A DNA stretch of 32,485 nucleotides, taken from contig JAUIJO010000003.1 in NCBI GenBank assembly GCA_030431185.1, positions 1 to 32,485 on the forward strand. The letters are read 5' to 3'. The notes beneath the pieces were generated by a model, which did no database searches, was not told the DNA's origin, and worked only from the letters and a program-made list of their open reading frames with translations. The position numbers and the translations under genes were made by a program. Below, in pieces: positions 8,180 through 16,259 of the stretch; position 1 is the stretch's first letter; each line of letters starts with the position of its first letter. The stretch comes from Gammaproteobacteria bacterium. Its GTDB lineage: Bacteria; Pseudomonadota; Gammaproteobacteria; Xanthomonadales; Xanthomonadaceae.

Positions 8180-10162
8180 ATGCCCGCATTGCGCCCGCTC
8201 ACCTGTGCCCTCGCCCTCGGCCTGTCCGCCGCCATCGCCGCCCCGGGCGCGCAGGCCAAACCGCCGGTCGCGTGCGCCGACTTCCATGGCAACACCAATG
8301 CCGATTGGCTGGCCGCGAACCCACCCACCGGCGACGCCGGCATGGTCTCGGCCATGGGACAGCTCGCCTCGCGTGCGCGCCAGCAGCAGATCGACCTGCT
8401 GGAAGCGGCCAAGCAGGCGCCCAACGGCAACGTGCAGACCCTGCTGGGTGATTTCTGGGCCAGCGGCATGGACGAGGCTGCGGTCGAGCGCGACGGCTCC
8501 AATCCGATCGCACCGCTGCTGGAGCGCATCGGCGCGATCCGGCGCGACAAGGACATCCCGCCCGCCATCGCCGCCCTGCACCAGGTGGGCATCCCGGTGG
8601 TGTTCAATTTCAGCCCGGACGTCGACCTCGACAACCTGGGGCGCCACATCGGCTACTTCAGCCAGGGCGGCCTGGGCCTGCCGGACCCCGCCTTCTACAC
8701 CCGCACCGACGAGGACACCCGGACCGTGCTGGCCCAGTACGGGAAGTACGTCGAGCAGATCCTCGTCCTGACCGGCACGCCCGCCGACCAGGCCGCCGCG
8801 CAGGCCGCCCAGGTGATCGACCTGGAAACGCGGATCGCCCGCGCCTCGCGTCCACTGGTGGACCTCCGCGACCCGCGCAACAACTACGCCCTGGTGCCCG
8901 CGGCCGGGCTCGACAAGCAGTACCGCAAGCTGCAGCTGGAGGATTTCATCATCGCCCAGCAGGTCGGCGATGCCACCGTCTCGATGGCCAACCCGGCCCT
9001 GTTCGCCACCCTCGACACCCTCGTCGACGACCTCAAGCCGGCGCAGTGGAAGGCCTACCTGCAATGGCGGGTGGGCGATGCGATGGCCCCGTACCTCTCG
9101 CGCGCGTTCCGCGAAGCCAGCTTCAATTTCCGCGGTCGCGTGCTCGAAGGCCGCGTCGCGCCGCCCCCGCGCGAGCAGCAGGTGCTCGACGCCATCAACC
9201 TGGCCGCCGGGCCCATGCTGGGCCGCGAGTACGCCCAGCGCTACCTGGACGCCGGCACCAAGGCGCGCGCGGAAACGGTGGCGAGCGGGATACGCGACGC
9301 GCTGGGTGCCGCGATTGACCGCGACACCCGACTCGGGGCGACGGCGCGCTCCGAAGCACGGGCCAAGCTTTCGGGGCTCAAGATCGAGATCGGCACGCCG
9401 GATCGCGACATCGATTACACGGTGCAGCCGATCGGTCGCGGGAGCTTCGGCGGCAACATGCTGATCGCCTCGACCTGGCGTCACGGGTCGGAGATGCACC
9501 GCATCGGCGAGGCCAATGTTTCGCGGCGCTGGAACGTGCAGCCGCAGACCCCGGCGCTGGCCTATGACATCACCCAGAATCGACTGCTGGTGACCGCCGC
9601 CATGTTGCAAGCGCCGGTGCTCGACGCGTCCCGTGGCGAGCCGGCGCAGTACGGTGCCTTCGGCGCCCTGGTCGGCCACGAGCTGACGCATGGCTTCGAT
9701 GCGCGCGGCCGCCTGGTCGACGCGGCCCTGCAGGTCAAGGACTGGTGGAGCGCGGAAGATGCCAATGCCTGGAACGCACTCGCCTCGAGGGTTGCCAGCC
9801 AGTACGCCGCCCTGCCCTATCCCGCGCTGGAAGGCGTCAAGGTCAATGGCGTGCAGACACGCGACGAGGACCTGGCCGATCTTTCGGGTGTCGAGCTGGC
9901 CTGGGCGGCGTTCACCCGCGGCCATCCCGAAGCGGACAAGGCCGCCAAGCAGGAGTTCTTCAAGGCATGGGCCAGCCTCTGGGCACAGAACATGAACCCT
10001 GCGGCGGCCACGGCGCTGGCGTCCACCAGCGTGCATGCCCCGGGCCAGTGGCGGGCCAACGGCCCGCTCTCCAACCTCGCCGATTTCGGCGAGCTCTACG
10101 GCTGCCGGGTCGGCAGCGTGATGCGCCACAAGCCCGACGATCGCATCCAGGTCTGGCCCTGA
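8180..10162 (+). CDS. Second M13 family metallopeptidase, divergent paralogue
   Basis: Encodes 660 residues. The ATG at 8180 is chosen over 8168 because GGAAG sits 5 nt upstream and a signal peptide starts right there (cleavage near AQA, residue ~27; no lipobox Cys). Catalytic residues are kept: HELTH at 500-504 and E563..D567 (EDLAD). The C-terminal VHAP..R motif is also present. Unlike its neighbour, the substrate-binding NAYY motif is replaced by ALAYD, and the block after it reads ITQNRLLVTAAMLQ. It is probably a soluble periplasmic peptidase with altered specificity. The two genes align over their length and look like an old tandem duplication. Confidence 0.9.
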   Translation: MPALRPLTCALALGLSAAIAAPGAQAKPPVACADFHGNTNADWLAANPPTGDAGMVSAMGQLASRARQQQIDLLEAAKQAPNGNVQTLLGDFWASGMDEAAVERDGSNPIAPLLERIGAIRRDKDIPPAIAALHQVGIPVVFNFSPDVDLDNLGRHIGYFSQGGLGLPDPAFYTRTDEDTRTVLAQYGKYVEQILVLTGTPADQAAAQAAQVIDLETRIARASRPLVDLRDPRNNYALVPAAGLDKQYRKLQLEDFIIAQQVGDATVSMANPALFATLDTLVDDLKPAQWKAYLQWRVGDAMAPYLSRAFREASFNFRGRVLEGRVAPPPREQQVLDAINLAAGPMLGREYAQRYLDAGTKARAETVASGIRDALGAAIDRDTRLGATARSEARAKLSGLKIEIGTPDRDIDYTVQPIGRGSFGGNMLIASTWRHGSEMHRIGEANVSRRWNVQPQTPALAYDITQNRLLVTAAMLQAPVLDASRGEPAQYGAFGALVGHELTHGFDARGRLVDAALQVKDWWSAEDANAWNALASRVASQYAALPYPALEGVKVNGVQTRDEDLADLSGVELAWAAFTRGHPEADKAAKQEFFKAWASLWAQNMNPAAATALASTSVHAPGQWRANGPLSNLADFGELYGCRVGSVMRHKPDDRIQVWP

Positions 10163-10205
10163 GACCGGCCCCGAGACCGGCCCTGGCGATGGACGGGCGC
10201 CAGGC

Positions 10206-10229
10206 ACGGCGCGGGTAACCGCGCCGTTT
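10206..10229 (+). terminator. Probable intrinsic terminator after second M13 gene
   Basis: A 9-bp perfect stem (10206-10214 with 10219-10227), GTAA loop, ending in TTTG. It lies 44 nt after the M13 stop and upstream of the convergent rhomboid gene. The T tract is short. Confidence 0.6.
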
Positions 10230-10265
10230 GCAAATGCAGCGATGCCCGCCGCTGCGACCCCAGGG

Positions 10266-10925
10266 TCAGCGCACGATGCGCGGCCCCGGTGGCTTGCGCC
10301 CGCCCCCGCCGAAGGGCGGCTGGCCGCGCCAGTAGCGGATCATCAACCAGCCGAACAGCATCCCGCCCAGGTGGGCGAAATGGGCGACCCCGGGCTGCCG
10401 ACCGCTGACGCCCAACAGCAGCTCGATCACGCCATAGACGATCACGAGGGTGCGCGCCTTCATGGGGATCGGTGGGATCAGCAGCATCACGCGCTGGTTC
10501 GGGAACAGCATGCCGTAGGCCAGCAGCAGCCCGAAGATGCCGCCCGACGCGCCGACCGTCGGATACGGGGGCTGTCCGCTGGACATCGCCCATATCCCCA
10601 CTCCGATCTGGCAGACCGCGGCGCCCACGATGCAGACCAGGTAGTAGTTGAGGAAGCGCCGGTTGCCCCAGACGTGCTCCAGCGGCGCGCCGAACATCAG
10701 CAGGGCGAGCATGTTGAAGAACAGGTGCGCCATGGACCCGTGCATGAAGCCGTAGGTGAGCACCTGCCAGGGCAGGAAGCCGCCCACGCCAAAGGCGCCA
10801 TCGCTACCGGGCGGCCACAGCATGAACGACGCGAACGTCGTCTCGGGCAACACTTGCTGCAACAGGAACACCAGGCCGTTGGCGATCAGCAGGGCCTTGG
10901 TGACGGGGGGAAGGTTGGAAAACAT
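10266..10925 (-). CDS. Rhomboid family intramembrane serine protease
   Basis: Encodes 219 residues. The start is the ATG with GGGAG 5 nt upstream; a further in-frame ATG at 10952 adds nine unsupported residues. The protein has about six transmembrane helices. Rhomboid signatures are all present: HGSMAHLFFNM in the second helix, GASGG with the nucleophile Ser127, and AHLGG with catalytic His185. Rhomboids cleave membrane proteins within or near the bilayer; the substrate here is unknown. The C-terminus is a short Gly/Pro/Arg-rich cytoplasmic tail. It appears to be monocistronic, converging on the second M13 gene. Confidence 0.92.
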   Translation of the reverse strand: MFSNLPPVTKALLIANGLVFLLQQVLPETTFASFMLWPPGSDGAFGVGGFLPWQVLTYGFMHGSMAHLFFNMLALLMFGAPLEHVWGNRRFLNYYLVCIVGAAVCQIGVGIWAMSSGQPPYPTVGASGGIFGLLLAYGMLFPNQRVMLLIPPIPMKARTLVIVYGVIELLLGVSGRQPGVAHFAHLGGMLFGWLMIRYWRGQPPFGGGGRKPPGPRIVR

Positions 10926-11002
10926 CTCGGCTCCCGGATACGAAGCGCACATGGTACTGGCTGGCGCGTGTAGGCGTCGCCACGCATCGCTCCCGGCGGC
11001 CC

Positions 11003-11365
11003 TCAGTCCGGCATGCCCCAGACCTGCTCGTCGAGCACCTCTTCCCGGCTCGGGCTGGCACGCACACCCCGGACCCGGCCGTCGACGACCAGGAGTCCCT
11101 CGGCACGCAGGCGCTGCGCCTGCTCCAGGTAGCCCGGCGAATCCGCCGCCATCGCGATCCTCCCGTCCGAACGCAGGACGCGGTGCCAGGGCAACGCGGG
11201 ATCGGTGTTGCTGCGCAGGACCCGCGCCACCAGGCGTGCCCGCCCCGGCAGGCCGGCCCGTCGGGCGACCTCGCCATAGCCCGCGATCTGCCCGCGCGGG
11301 ATCGCGCGGATCGCCTCGAGGATCCGCGATTCGTTGTCGCGCTTCACGTCGGTCTTGCCGTCCAT
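11003..11365 (-). CDS. Alkyltransferase-like protein (ATL), MGMT family without active-site Cys
   Basis: Encodes 120 residues, about the size of the DNA-binding domain of O6-alkylguanine transferases. It keeps the helix-turn-helix region (IPRGQIAGYGEVA, residues 22-34) and the arginine-finger region (GRARLVARVLRS). The usual PCHR active site is PWHR, with Trp60 where the acceptor Cys should be. This is the hallmark of ATL proteins such as E. coli YbaZ, which bind O6-alkylguanine without repairing it and hand the lesion to nucleotide excision repair. The gene is divergent from the small unknown protein, with only 40 bp between the start codons. Confidence 0.9.
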   Translation of the reverse strand: MDGKTDVKRDNESRILEAIRAIPRGQIAGYGEVARRAGLPGRARLVARVLRSNTDPALPWHRVLRSDGRIAMAADSPGYLEQAQRLRAEGLLVVDGRVRGVRASPSREEVLDEQVWGMPD

Positions 11366-11405
11366 CGCGTTAGCATACGGGTCCGATCACCGGACCTGCC
11401 CCCGC

Positions 11406-11816
11406 ATGCGCAATTTCAGCTCGATCCTGAAGCACCTCAAGGCCTCCGACTACCGGCTCACCGAGCACGACGTGGACGTGGTCTGCATCGAGCTCTCGCT
11501 GGAACAGGGGCAGCGCCACCAGGCCATCTTCCTGTCGGAGCTCGACGACGACGACGGACGCCCCTACCTGCGCGTCAGCACCGCCGTCGCCCCGATCACC
11601 GCACTGGACATGCATCGCGCGCTGGTCTTCAACTGGCACAGCCGCGTGGGCTACCTCGCCATCGGCGACATGGACGGCGTGCCCCACCTGCAACTGTGCG
11701 AGAACCGCCCCTACGACGGCCTCGATCCGGCAGAAGTCGACCGCCTGGTCCTGGAGATCGGCGGCATCGGCGACCGCATGGAACGCGCGCTGTCGGCGGG
11801 CGGGGATCTGTATTGA
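11406..11816 (+). CDS. Small conserved-looking protein of unknown function
   Basis: Encodes 136 residues with no signal peptide or membrane helix. It is acidic, with SELDDDDGRPYLRVST in the middle and alternating helix and strand character throughout (SSILKHLKASDYRL, then VCIELSLEQGQRHQAIFLSEL). The size and alpha/beta pattern recall YbjN-like or type III chaperone-like folds, but I cannot support a family assignment. Codon choice is strongly GC3-rich like its neighbours, so it is probably real. It is divergent from the ATL gene, with the shared 40-bp space containing a TAGCAT -10-like hexamer. Its stop codon forms part of a tandem heptamer repeat. Confidence 0.7.
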   Translation: MRNFSSILKHLKASDYRLTEHDVDVVCIELSLEQGQRHQAIFLSELDDDDGRPYLRVSTAVAPITALDMHRALVFNWHSRVGYLAIGDMDGVPHLQLCENRPYDGLDPAEVDRLVLEIGGIGDRMERALSAGGDLY

Positions 11817-11842
11817 TTGGGGATTGGGGATTGGGGATTGGG
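11815..11842 (+). repeat. Tandem heptamer repeat GATTGGG x4
   Basis: Four perfect head-to-tail copies of GATTGGG. The array begins inside the TGA stop codon of the preceding gene. A related array (GGTGATT x6) lies just after suhB at 21197. Confidence 0.9.
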
Positions 11843-12197
11843 CTTCCGCATTTCTGGTAGCCGGGTGAAGCCACTCCCACTGCGTGCTGCCCACCGCCCG
11901 TCATCCCAGCGAACGCTGGGATCCAGCCCCTGCCCTCGACGCCCTCGTCGGTTCCCCACGCACGACGGCTGCGGGCCCGGATAGGGAAGATGAAAGAAGC
12001 CTGGCCTGCGCCTTGACCTGCGGAAGAGACGGGCGCCTGGAGCGCGGTCGACCCGTCCGACGGTCTGTCATGCCAGGGCCGCGTACCCGCGGGCCTTCGA
12101 AGCCCAGCCGGCATTGCGGAACGCCTGGCTCCCGGCGTTCGCTGGGGTCACGGGGCCGCGCGAGCGCGCGCTTTCCCGACACCCGGCTCTAGATGCC
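11843..12197. repeat. Gene-free repeat region with an inverted pair of REP-like hairpins
   Basis: About 355 bp without a credible gene. One end holds a perfect 9-bp-arm hairpin (11903-11922, ATCCCAGCG/CGCTGGGAT). The other end holds a related hairpin (about 12131-12146) in opposite orientation. Read in the same direction, the two elements share CCCAGCGAACGC and flanking CCAG. This form, roughly CGTCATCCC...GGGATCCAG, is a widespread class of intergenic palindromic repeat in proteobacteria. ORFs here are short, have no homology I recognise, and overlap the repeats. Confidence 0.65.
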
Positions 12198-13325
12198 TCA
12201 GGCCCAGCCCATTGCGCGCATGGCTTCGAAGAACAGGTAGGCGATGCCACCCGCCGCGGGAATCGTGAGTATCCACGCCCAGATCATCTTCTCGACCACC
12301 GTCCACTTGATCGCGTTGAAGCGCTTGGCGGTGCCGACGCCCATGATCGCGGACGAGATGTTGTGGGTGGTCGAGACCGGGATGCCCAGCGAAGAGGCGG
12401 CGAAGATCACAGCCGAGGCGCTCGTTTCCGCGGCGAAGCCGTGGATGGGGTGCAGCTTGACCAGCTTGTGGCCCAGGGTCTTGATGATCCGCCAGCCACC
12501 GGCGGCGGTGCCGGCCGCCATCACCAGCGCACAGGTGATCTTGATCCACAGGTCGATGTCCTGGGTGGCCATCGCATTGTCGGACGGGTGCAGGAAGCCG
12601 AGCCATGCCGGCAGGTTGTCCAGCGTGCCGACCGATTGGGCGCTGAACAGGGTCAGGGCGATGATGCCCATGGTCTTCTGCGCGTCGTTCATGCCGTGGG
12701 CCAGGCCCATGCCGGCCGCGCTGACGAGCTGCGCCTTGCCGAAGAAGCTGTTGACCCAGCGCGGCCGCGCGATCCGGGCCAGCCAGCCCCCGCTGCGGGC
12801 CATCATCGAGATGATGAAGAACAGCACGCCCATCACCAGGAAACCCGCCGCGAAACCCAGCACCGGCGACGTCACCATCGGCACCACCACCTTCCAGAGC
12901 ACGCCGGCGCTGCGGTAGATCGGCTCCTTGGGCTCGGACCAGATGATCGCGTCGAAATTGTTCGAGGCCGCCGCCAGCGCGGCGCCGCAGAGCCCGCCGA
13001 TGAGGGCATGGGACGACGACGAAGGCAGGCCCAGCCACCAGGTGATCAGGTTCCAGATGATGCCGCCCAGCAAGGCGCACAGGATCAGCTGCGAGCCCAC
13101 CTCGACCACGCCGATGTCGATCAGGCCCGAGGCGATGGTCTTGGCCACCGCCGTGCCCAGCAGCGCGCCGATCAGGTTCATGCTGGCCGCCAGGCCCACG
13201 GCCTGCATCGGCGACAGCACCTTGGTCGCCACCACCGTCGCGATCGAGTTGGCGGTGTCGTGGAATCCGTTGATGTATTCGAAGATGAGCGCCGCGAGTA
13301 CCACGACGATGACGAGCGTGAGCAT
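12198..13325 (-). CDS. pit: PiT family inorganic phosphate transporter
   Basis: Encodes 375 residues with about ten membrane helices. Both halves of the duplicated PHO-4 fold are visible: YINGFHDTANSIATVV at residues 18-33, and a second copy GLAHGMNDAQKTMGIIAL. SSSSHALIGG and VSTTHNISSAIMGVG are the paired serine/threonine-rich loops. It imports inorganic phosphate (as metal-phosphate) by cation symport at the inner membrane. A DUF47/PhoU-like gene lies 12 nt upstream on the same strand, the standard partner for this transporter class. The length is shorter than E. coli PitA (~499 aa) but typical for the DUF47-linked type. Confidence 0.93.
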   Translation of the reverse strand: MLTLVIVVVLAALIFEYINGFHDTANSIATVVATKVLSPMQAVGLAASMNLIGALLGTAVAKTIASGLIDIGVVEVGSQLILCALLGGIIWNLITWWLGLPSSSSHALIGGLCGAALAAASNNFDAIIWSEPKEPIYRSAGVLWKVVVPMVTSPVLGFAAGFLVMGVLFFIISMMARSGGWLARIARPRWVNSFFGKAQLVSAAGMGLAHGMNDAQKTMGIIALTLFSAQSVGTLDNLPAWLGFLHPSDNAMATQDIDLWIKITCALVMAAGTAAGGWRIIKTLGHKLVKLHPIHGFAAETSASAVIFAASSLGIPVSTTHNISSAIMGVGTAKRFNAIKWTVVEKMIWAWILTIPAAGGIAYLFFEAMRAMGWA

Positions 13326-13337
13326 CGCGCCGGCCCC

Positions 13338-13964
13338 TTACGAATTCTTCAGGACGATCTGGTAGGCGACCACGCCCGCCTCGCGACAGCGGTCGATGGC
13401 TTTCTCGAGGATCTCGAAGAACTCCTTGAGCAGGAACATCTGCAGGTGGTCGAGCTTGCCGGAATAGATGTCGCGGTACAGCTCGAGCATCAGGCGGTCC
13501 GCGTCGTTCTCCAGCGCGCGCAGCTCGTCGCTGAGCGCCTTCATCGGCTCGAGCTTCAGGTGCCGCAGCTGCTTGACCATCTTCACCACGACGCTGGCGG
13601 CCTGCTCGAGCATCGCCGCGCGGGGGGCGAAGTCGATGTGCTCGAGGTGCTGGGTGGCCAGCGCGTAGCGGTCGGCGAACTTCTCGATCTGCTTGGGGAT
13701 CTTGTGCAGGGCGGAGGCGAGCGACTCGATGTCCTCGCGCTCGATCGGCGTGATGAAACTGTCGACGAGCTCCTGGCTGAGCTTGATGGACACGTCTCGC
13801 TCGCGCTGGCGGGCCAGCTTGAAGGCGTCCAGGGCCGGCTGGCGGTCGGACTCGCGAAGCATCGCATGCAGGGCCTGGGCGCTGTCGTGGGCGACCTCGG
13901 CCGCCTCCTCCAGCAGGGTGTAGAACTGGTTGCCTTGGCCGAAAATGGTTTGCAGGGAGAACAT
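13338..13964 (-). CDS. DUF47 family PhoU-like protein, partner of PiT transporter
   Basis: Encodes 208 residues, almost all helical. It starts at MFSLQTIFGQGNQFY, a typical DUF47 beginning, after an AGGGAG-like stretch. An in-frame ATG 54 nt further upstream adds non-homologous residues. The pattern of long helices with acidic clusters (EDIESLASALHKIPKQIEKFADRY) matches the PhoU-like helical bundle. These proteins sit in operons with PiT transporters and are thought to control their activity. Its stop is 12 nt before the transporter start, so both are co-transcribed. A CATAAT -10-like hexamer lies 53 nt upstream. Confidence 0.9.
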   Translation of the reverse strand: MFSLQTIFGQGNQFYTLLEEAAEVAHDSAQALHAMLRESDRQPALDAFKLARQRERDVSIKLSQELVDSFITPIEREDIESLASALHKIPKQIEKFADRYALATQHLEHIDFAPRAAMLEQAASVVVKMVKQLRHLKLEPMKALSDELRALENDADRLMLELYRDIYSGKLDHLQMFLLKEFFEILEKAIDRCREAGVVAYQIVLKNS

Positions 13965-14016
13965 GCGCGCTGTGCCTCGTGGTGGGGCGGTCCGGGTCCG
14001 CTCGGTTGCGGAGCGC

Positions 14017-14022
14017 ATTATG
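14017..14022 (-). promoter_or_regulatory. Possible -10 element for DUF47-pit operon
   Basis: CATAAT on the minus strand, 53 nt before the DUF47 start codon. It matches TATAAT at five of six positions. No clear -35 is visible at 16-18 nt. Confidence 0.3.
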
Positions 14023-14101
14023 ACCGTTTCGAGACATTCGCGCAGACCCGCCCGCTCTAGGGCCCCCGCCCGCCGGGTCCGCGCGGCGTACAGGCGTCGC
14101 C

Positions 14102-14110
14102 TGTTATTAT
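14102..14110 (+). promoter_or_regulatory. Extended -10 promoter for CNNM/CorC gene
   Basis: TGTTATTAT fits an extended -10 (TGnTATAAT) with one mismatch, in otherwise GC-rich DNA. It would give a leader of about 135 nt before the GTG start at 14252. No -35 was found, which extended -10 promoters tolerate. Confidence 0.45.
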
Positions 14111-14168
14111 CGGCCGTTCAGCCAGACCCCTTTATTCCTTGCCCGGACCCCGCGAAAGCCCCGATCCA

Positions 14169-14264
14169 ATGGACGACGACCCCGAACCTTCCAGGCCCGC
14201 CCCGCCCCAGGGGAAACGCACGTGCCGCCTGCCTGCCCTGGAGCGCCCGCCGTGCTGGAACTGA
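14169..14264 (+). promoter_or_regulatory. Possible leader-peptide uORF upstream of CNNM/CorC gene
   Basis: An ATG-initiated 31-codon ORF in the leader, beginning MDDDPEPSRPAPPQGKR. Its stop overlaps the first codons of the CNNM gene in a different frame. The acidic/proline opening resembles the MgtL leader peptide (EPDP after Met), which destabilises ribosomes at low Mg2+. No strong ribosome binding site is present, so this may be chance. Confidence 0.22.
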
Positions 14265-15586
14265 CGATCGTCCTGGCGCTGATCCTGCTCAACGGCTTCT
14301 TCGCGATGTCGGAGATGGCCCTGGTGACGGCGCGCAAGCTGCGCCTGAAGCAGATGGCCGAGGAGCCGGGACCGGCGCGCCGCGGCGCCGAAGTGGCGCT
14401 CGCGCTGGCCGAGCACCCCGACAACCTGCTGTCGACGGTGCAGGTCGGCATCACCCTGATCGGCGTCCTGACGGGCCTGTTCGGCGGCGAGGCGATCGGC
14501 GTGATCATCGCCAGCGCGCTCGAGGGCATCTGGCCCAATGCCGCGGAGTATGCGCGGCCGATCGGCATCGGCACCGCGGTGGTGCTGATCACCTCCGGCC
14601 AGGTCATCTTCGGCGAGCTCATCCCCAAGCGCCTGGCCCTCACCAACCCCGAGGCCATCGCCAGCGCCGTCGCCATACCGCTCTACGCCCTGTCGCGCCT
14701 GGCCCGGCCCGTCGTCTTCCTCCTCGGCGTGATCAACCGCGGCGTGTTGCGCCTGCTGGGCATCCGCGACGACGCCCGCAGCGAGATCAGCGAAGAGGAG
14801 ATCCGCCTGCTGGTCAGCGAGAGCCACGAGCAGGGCGTGATCGACGCCGACGAACGCAAGATGGTCTATCGCGTGCTGAGCCTGGGCGACCGCACCGCGG
14901 AAAGCCTGATGACGCCCCGCACGCGGATCACCTGGCTCGATGCCGAGGCGCCGCTGGAAGACAACATGGCGATCATGCGCGAGACATCGTTCTCGCGTTA
15001 CCCGGTCTACAAGGACGACGACCGCGAGGTGCTCGGCATCCTCGAGGCCAAGTCCCTCCTCGACGGCCTGGGCCGATCCGGGCCGCCGCGCATCTTCGAA
15101 CGCCTGCGCGAGGCGCTGTTCGTGTCCGAATCCACCCACGCGTTCAAGTTGCTGGAGATCTTCCGCGAGGAGCAGCAGTCGATCGCCCTCGTGGTCGACG
15201 AGTACGGCGACGTCACCGGCCTGATCACCGTCAACGACCTGCTGGGCGCGGTGATCGGCCGCCTGCAGACCGCCGAATCCGAGGACGACCAGGCGCCCGT
15301 GGTGCAGCGTGCGGACGGCTCATGGCTGCTCGACGGCAGCCTGGCCCTGGACGACCTGCGCGACCTGGTGAACGGGGCCCGCCTGCCGGTCGGCGACGAG
15401 CCGGATTTCCACACCGCGGCGGGCATGGTGATCAACCATTTCGGCCGGATCCCGCACGTGGGCGAACACGTGGACTGGGACAGCTGGCGGATCGAGGTCG
15501 TGGACCTGGATGGCCCGCGGATCGACAAGCTGTTGCTGCAGGCCCTGCCGGACCCGGACGCGGGCAGCGATGACACCCTCGGCTGA
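14252..15586 (+). CDS. CNNM/CorC family transporter-associated protein (DUF21-CBS-CorC_HlyC)
   Basis: Encodes 444 residues from a GTG with GGAG 8 nt upstream; a GTG at 14222 is a less likely start. The N-terminal ~190 residues are a DUF21 membrane domain (LILLNGFFAMSEMALV, then GQVIFGELIPKRLAL with the conserved Glu-Pro-Lys). Next come an acidic linker helix, a CBS pair (about 205-335: LMTPRTRITWLD, FSRYPVYKDD, VVDEYGDVTGLITVNDLL) and a C-terminal CorC_HlyC domain (about 350-435). Proteins of this layout (CNNM, YhdP/MpfA, formerly called hemolysins) mediate Mg2+ or Co2+ export or control. A leader with a possible regulatory uORF precedes it, and an ExoD gene overlaps its end. Confidence 0.92.
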   Translation: MLELTIVLALILLNGFFAMSEMALVTARKLRLKQMAEEPGPARRGAEVALALAEHPDNLLSTVQVGITLIGVLTGLFGGEAIGVIIASALEGIWPNAAEYARPIGIGTAVVLITSGQVIFGELIPKRLALTNPEAIASAVAIPLYALSRLARPVVFLLGVINRGVLRLLGIRDDARSEISEEEIRLLVSESHEQGVIDADERKMVYRVLSLGDRTAESLMTPRTRITWLDAEAPLEDNMAIMRETSFSRYPVYKDDDREVLGILEAKSLLDGLGRSGPPRIFERLREALFVSESTHAFKLLEIFREEQQSIALVVDEYGDVTGLITVNDLLGAVIGRLQTAESEDDQAPVVQRADGSWLLDGSLALDDLRDLVNGARLPVGDEPDFHTAAGMVINHFGRIPHVGEHVDWDSWRIEVVDLDGPRIDKLLLQALPDPDAGSDDTLG

Positions 15587-16214
15587 GCCCCCTCACCACC
15601 GCGTCGAGGAGGCGGGAACCCGCGCCCTGCTCGATGCCTTCGCGGTGGGGGATCCCGACGACACCCTGCGCCTGGGCGACGTGTTCACCGGCCTGGGGAA
15701 ACGCTCGTTCGGCATGCTGCTCTTCATCGCCACCCTGCCGGCCTTCATTCCGATCCCGGGCATGGGCGGGGCGATCAGCGGGCCGCTGACCATGCTGATC
15801 GGCGCCCAGTTGCTGGTGGGACTGCGCAAACCCTGGCTGCCGCGCTTCGTGGCCCGGCGAGGCCCGACCCGGCGCTTGATGGTGCGCTTCCGCGACCTGC
15901 TCTCACCCTGGCTCGCGCGCCTCGAACGCGTGGTCAAGCCCCGCACCCCGGTCCTCCTCGACCATCGCGCCGCCAGTGCCTTCACCGGGCTGCTGCTGGT
16001 CCTGCTCGGCCTCCTGTTGTCCCTGCCGATCCCGTTCACCAACTACCTGTTCGGGGCGCTGATGCTGCTGTTCGGCTTCGCCCTGCTGGAGCGCGACGGG
16101 CGGCTGATGCTGGTCGCCTGGATCGCCGGCGTCGTGGCGGTCGGGGTGTTCGGCGGGCTCTCGGGCGGTATCGCCGCGCTGATGGCGGACGCACTGGCGC
16201 GGTTCTCCCACTGA
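15570..16214 (+). CDS. ExoD family membrane protein
   Basis: Encodes 214 residues. Its ATG lies inside the end of the CNNM gene (17-nt overlap), implying coupled translation. The family pattern is clear: LGDVFTGLGKRSFGMLLFIATLPAFIPIPGMGGAISGP near residues 35-70, a cytoplasmic basic stretch, then two to three hydrophobic helices (GLLLVLLGLLLSLPIPFTNYLFG and a C-terminal Val/Gly-rich pair). ExoD was named for an exopolysaccharide and alkali-tolerance phenotype in Sinorhizobium; the molecular role is unknown. Pairing with a CNNM metal-transport protein hints at an envelope or ion-homeostasis role, but this is inference. Confidence 0.88.
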   Translation: MTPSAEPPHHRVEEAGTRALLDAFAVGDPDDTLRLGDVFTGLGKRSFGMLLFIATLPAFIPIPGMGGAISGPLTMLIGAQLLVGLRKPWLPRFVARRGPTRRLMVRFRDLLSPWLARLERVVKPRTPVLLDHRAASAFTGLLLVLLGLLLSLPIPFTNYLFGALMLLFGFALLERDGRLMLVAWIAGVVAVGVFGGLSGGIAALMADALARFSH

Positions 16215-16259
16215 CGCCCCGGCCGCGGCGGCAGGGCATGGCGTCACACCACCGGAGGC

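Noticed and set aside
12114..14060. Long plus and minus ORFs overlapping the DUF47-pit genes
   Set aside because: They read the same DNA as two genes with clear family motifs, and are open only because stop codons are rare at this GC content.
14222..14251. GTG at 14222 as start of the CNNM/CorC protein
   Set aside because: It would add ten Pro/Ala residues before the first membrane helix. The GTG at 14252 has a well-spaced GGAG and begins directly at the helix.
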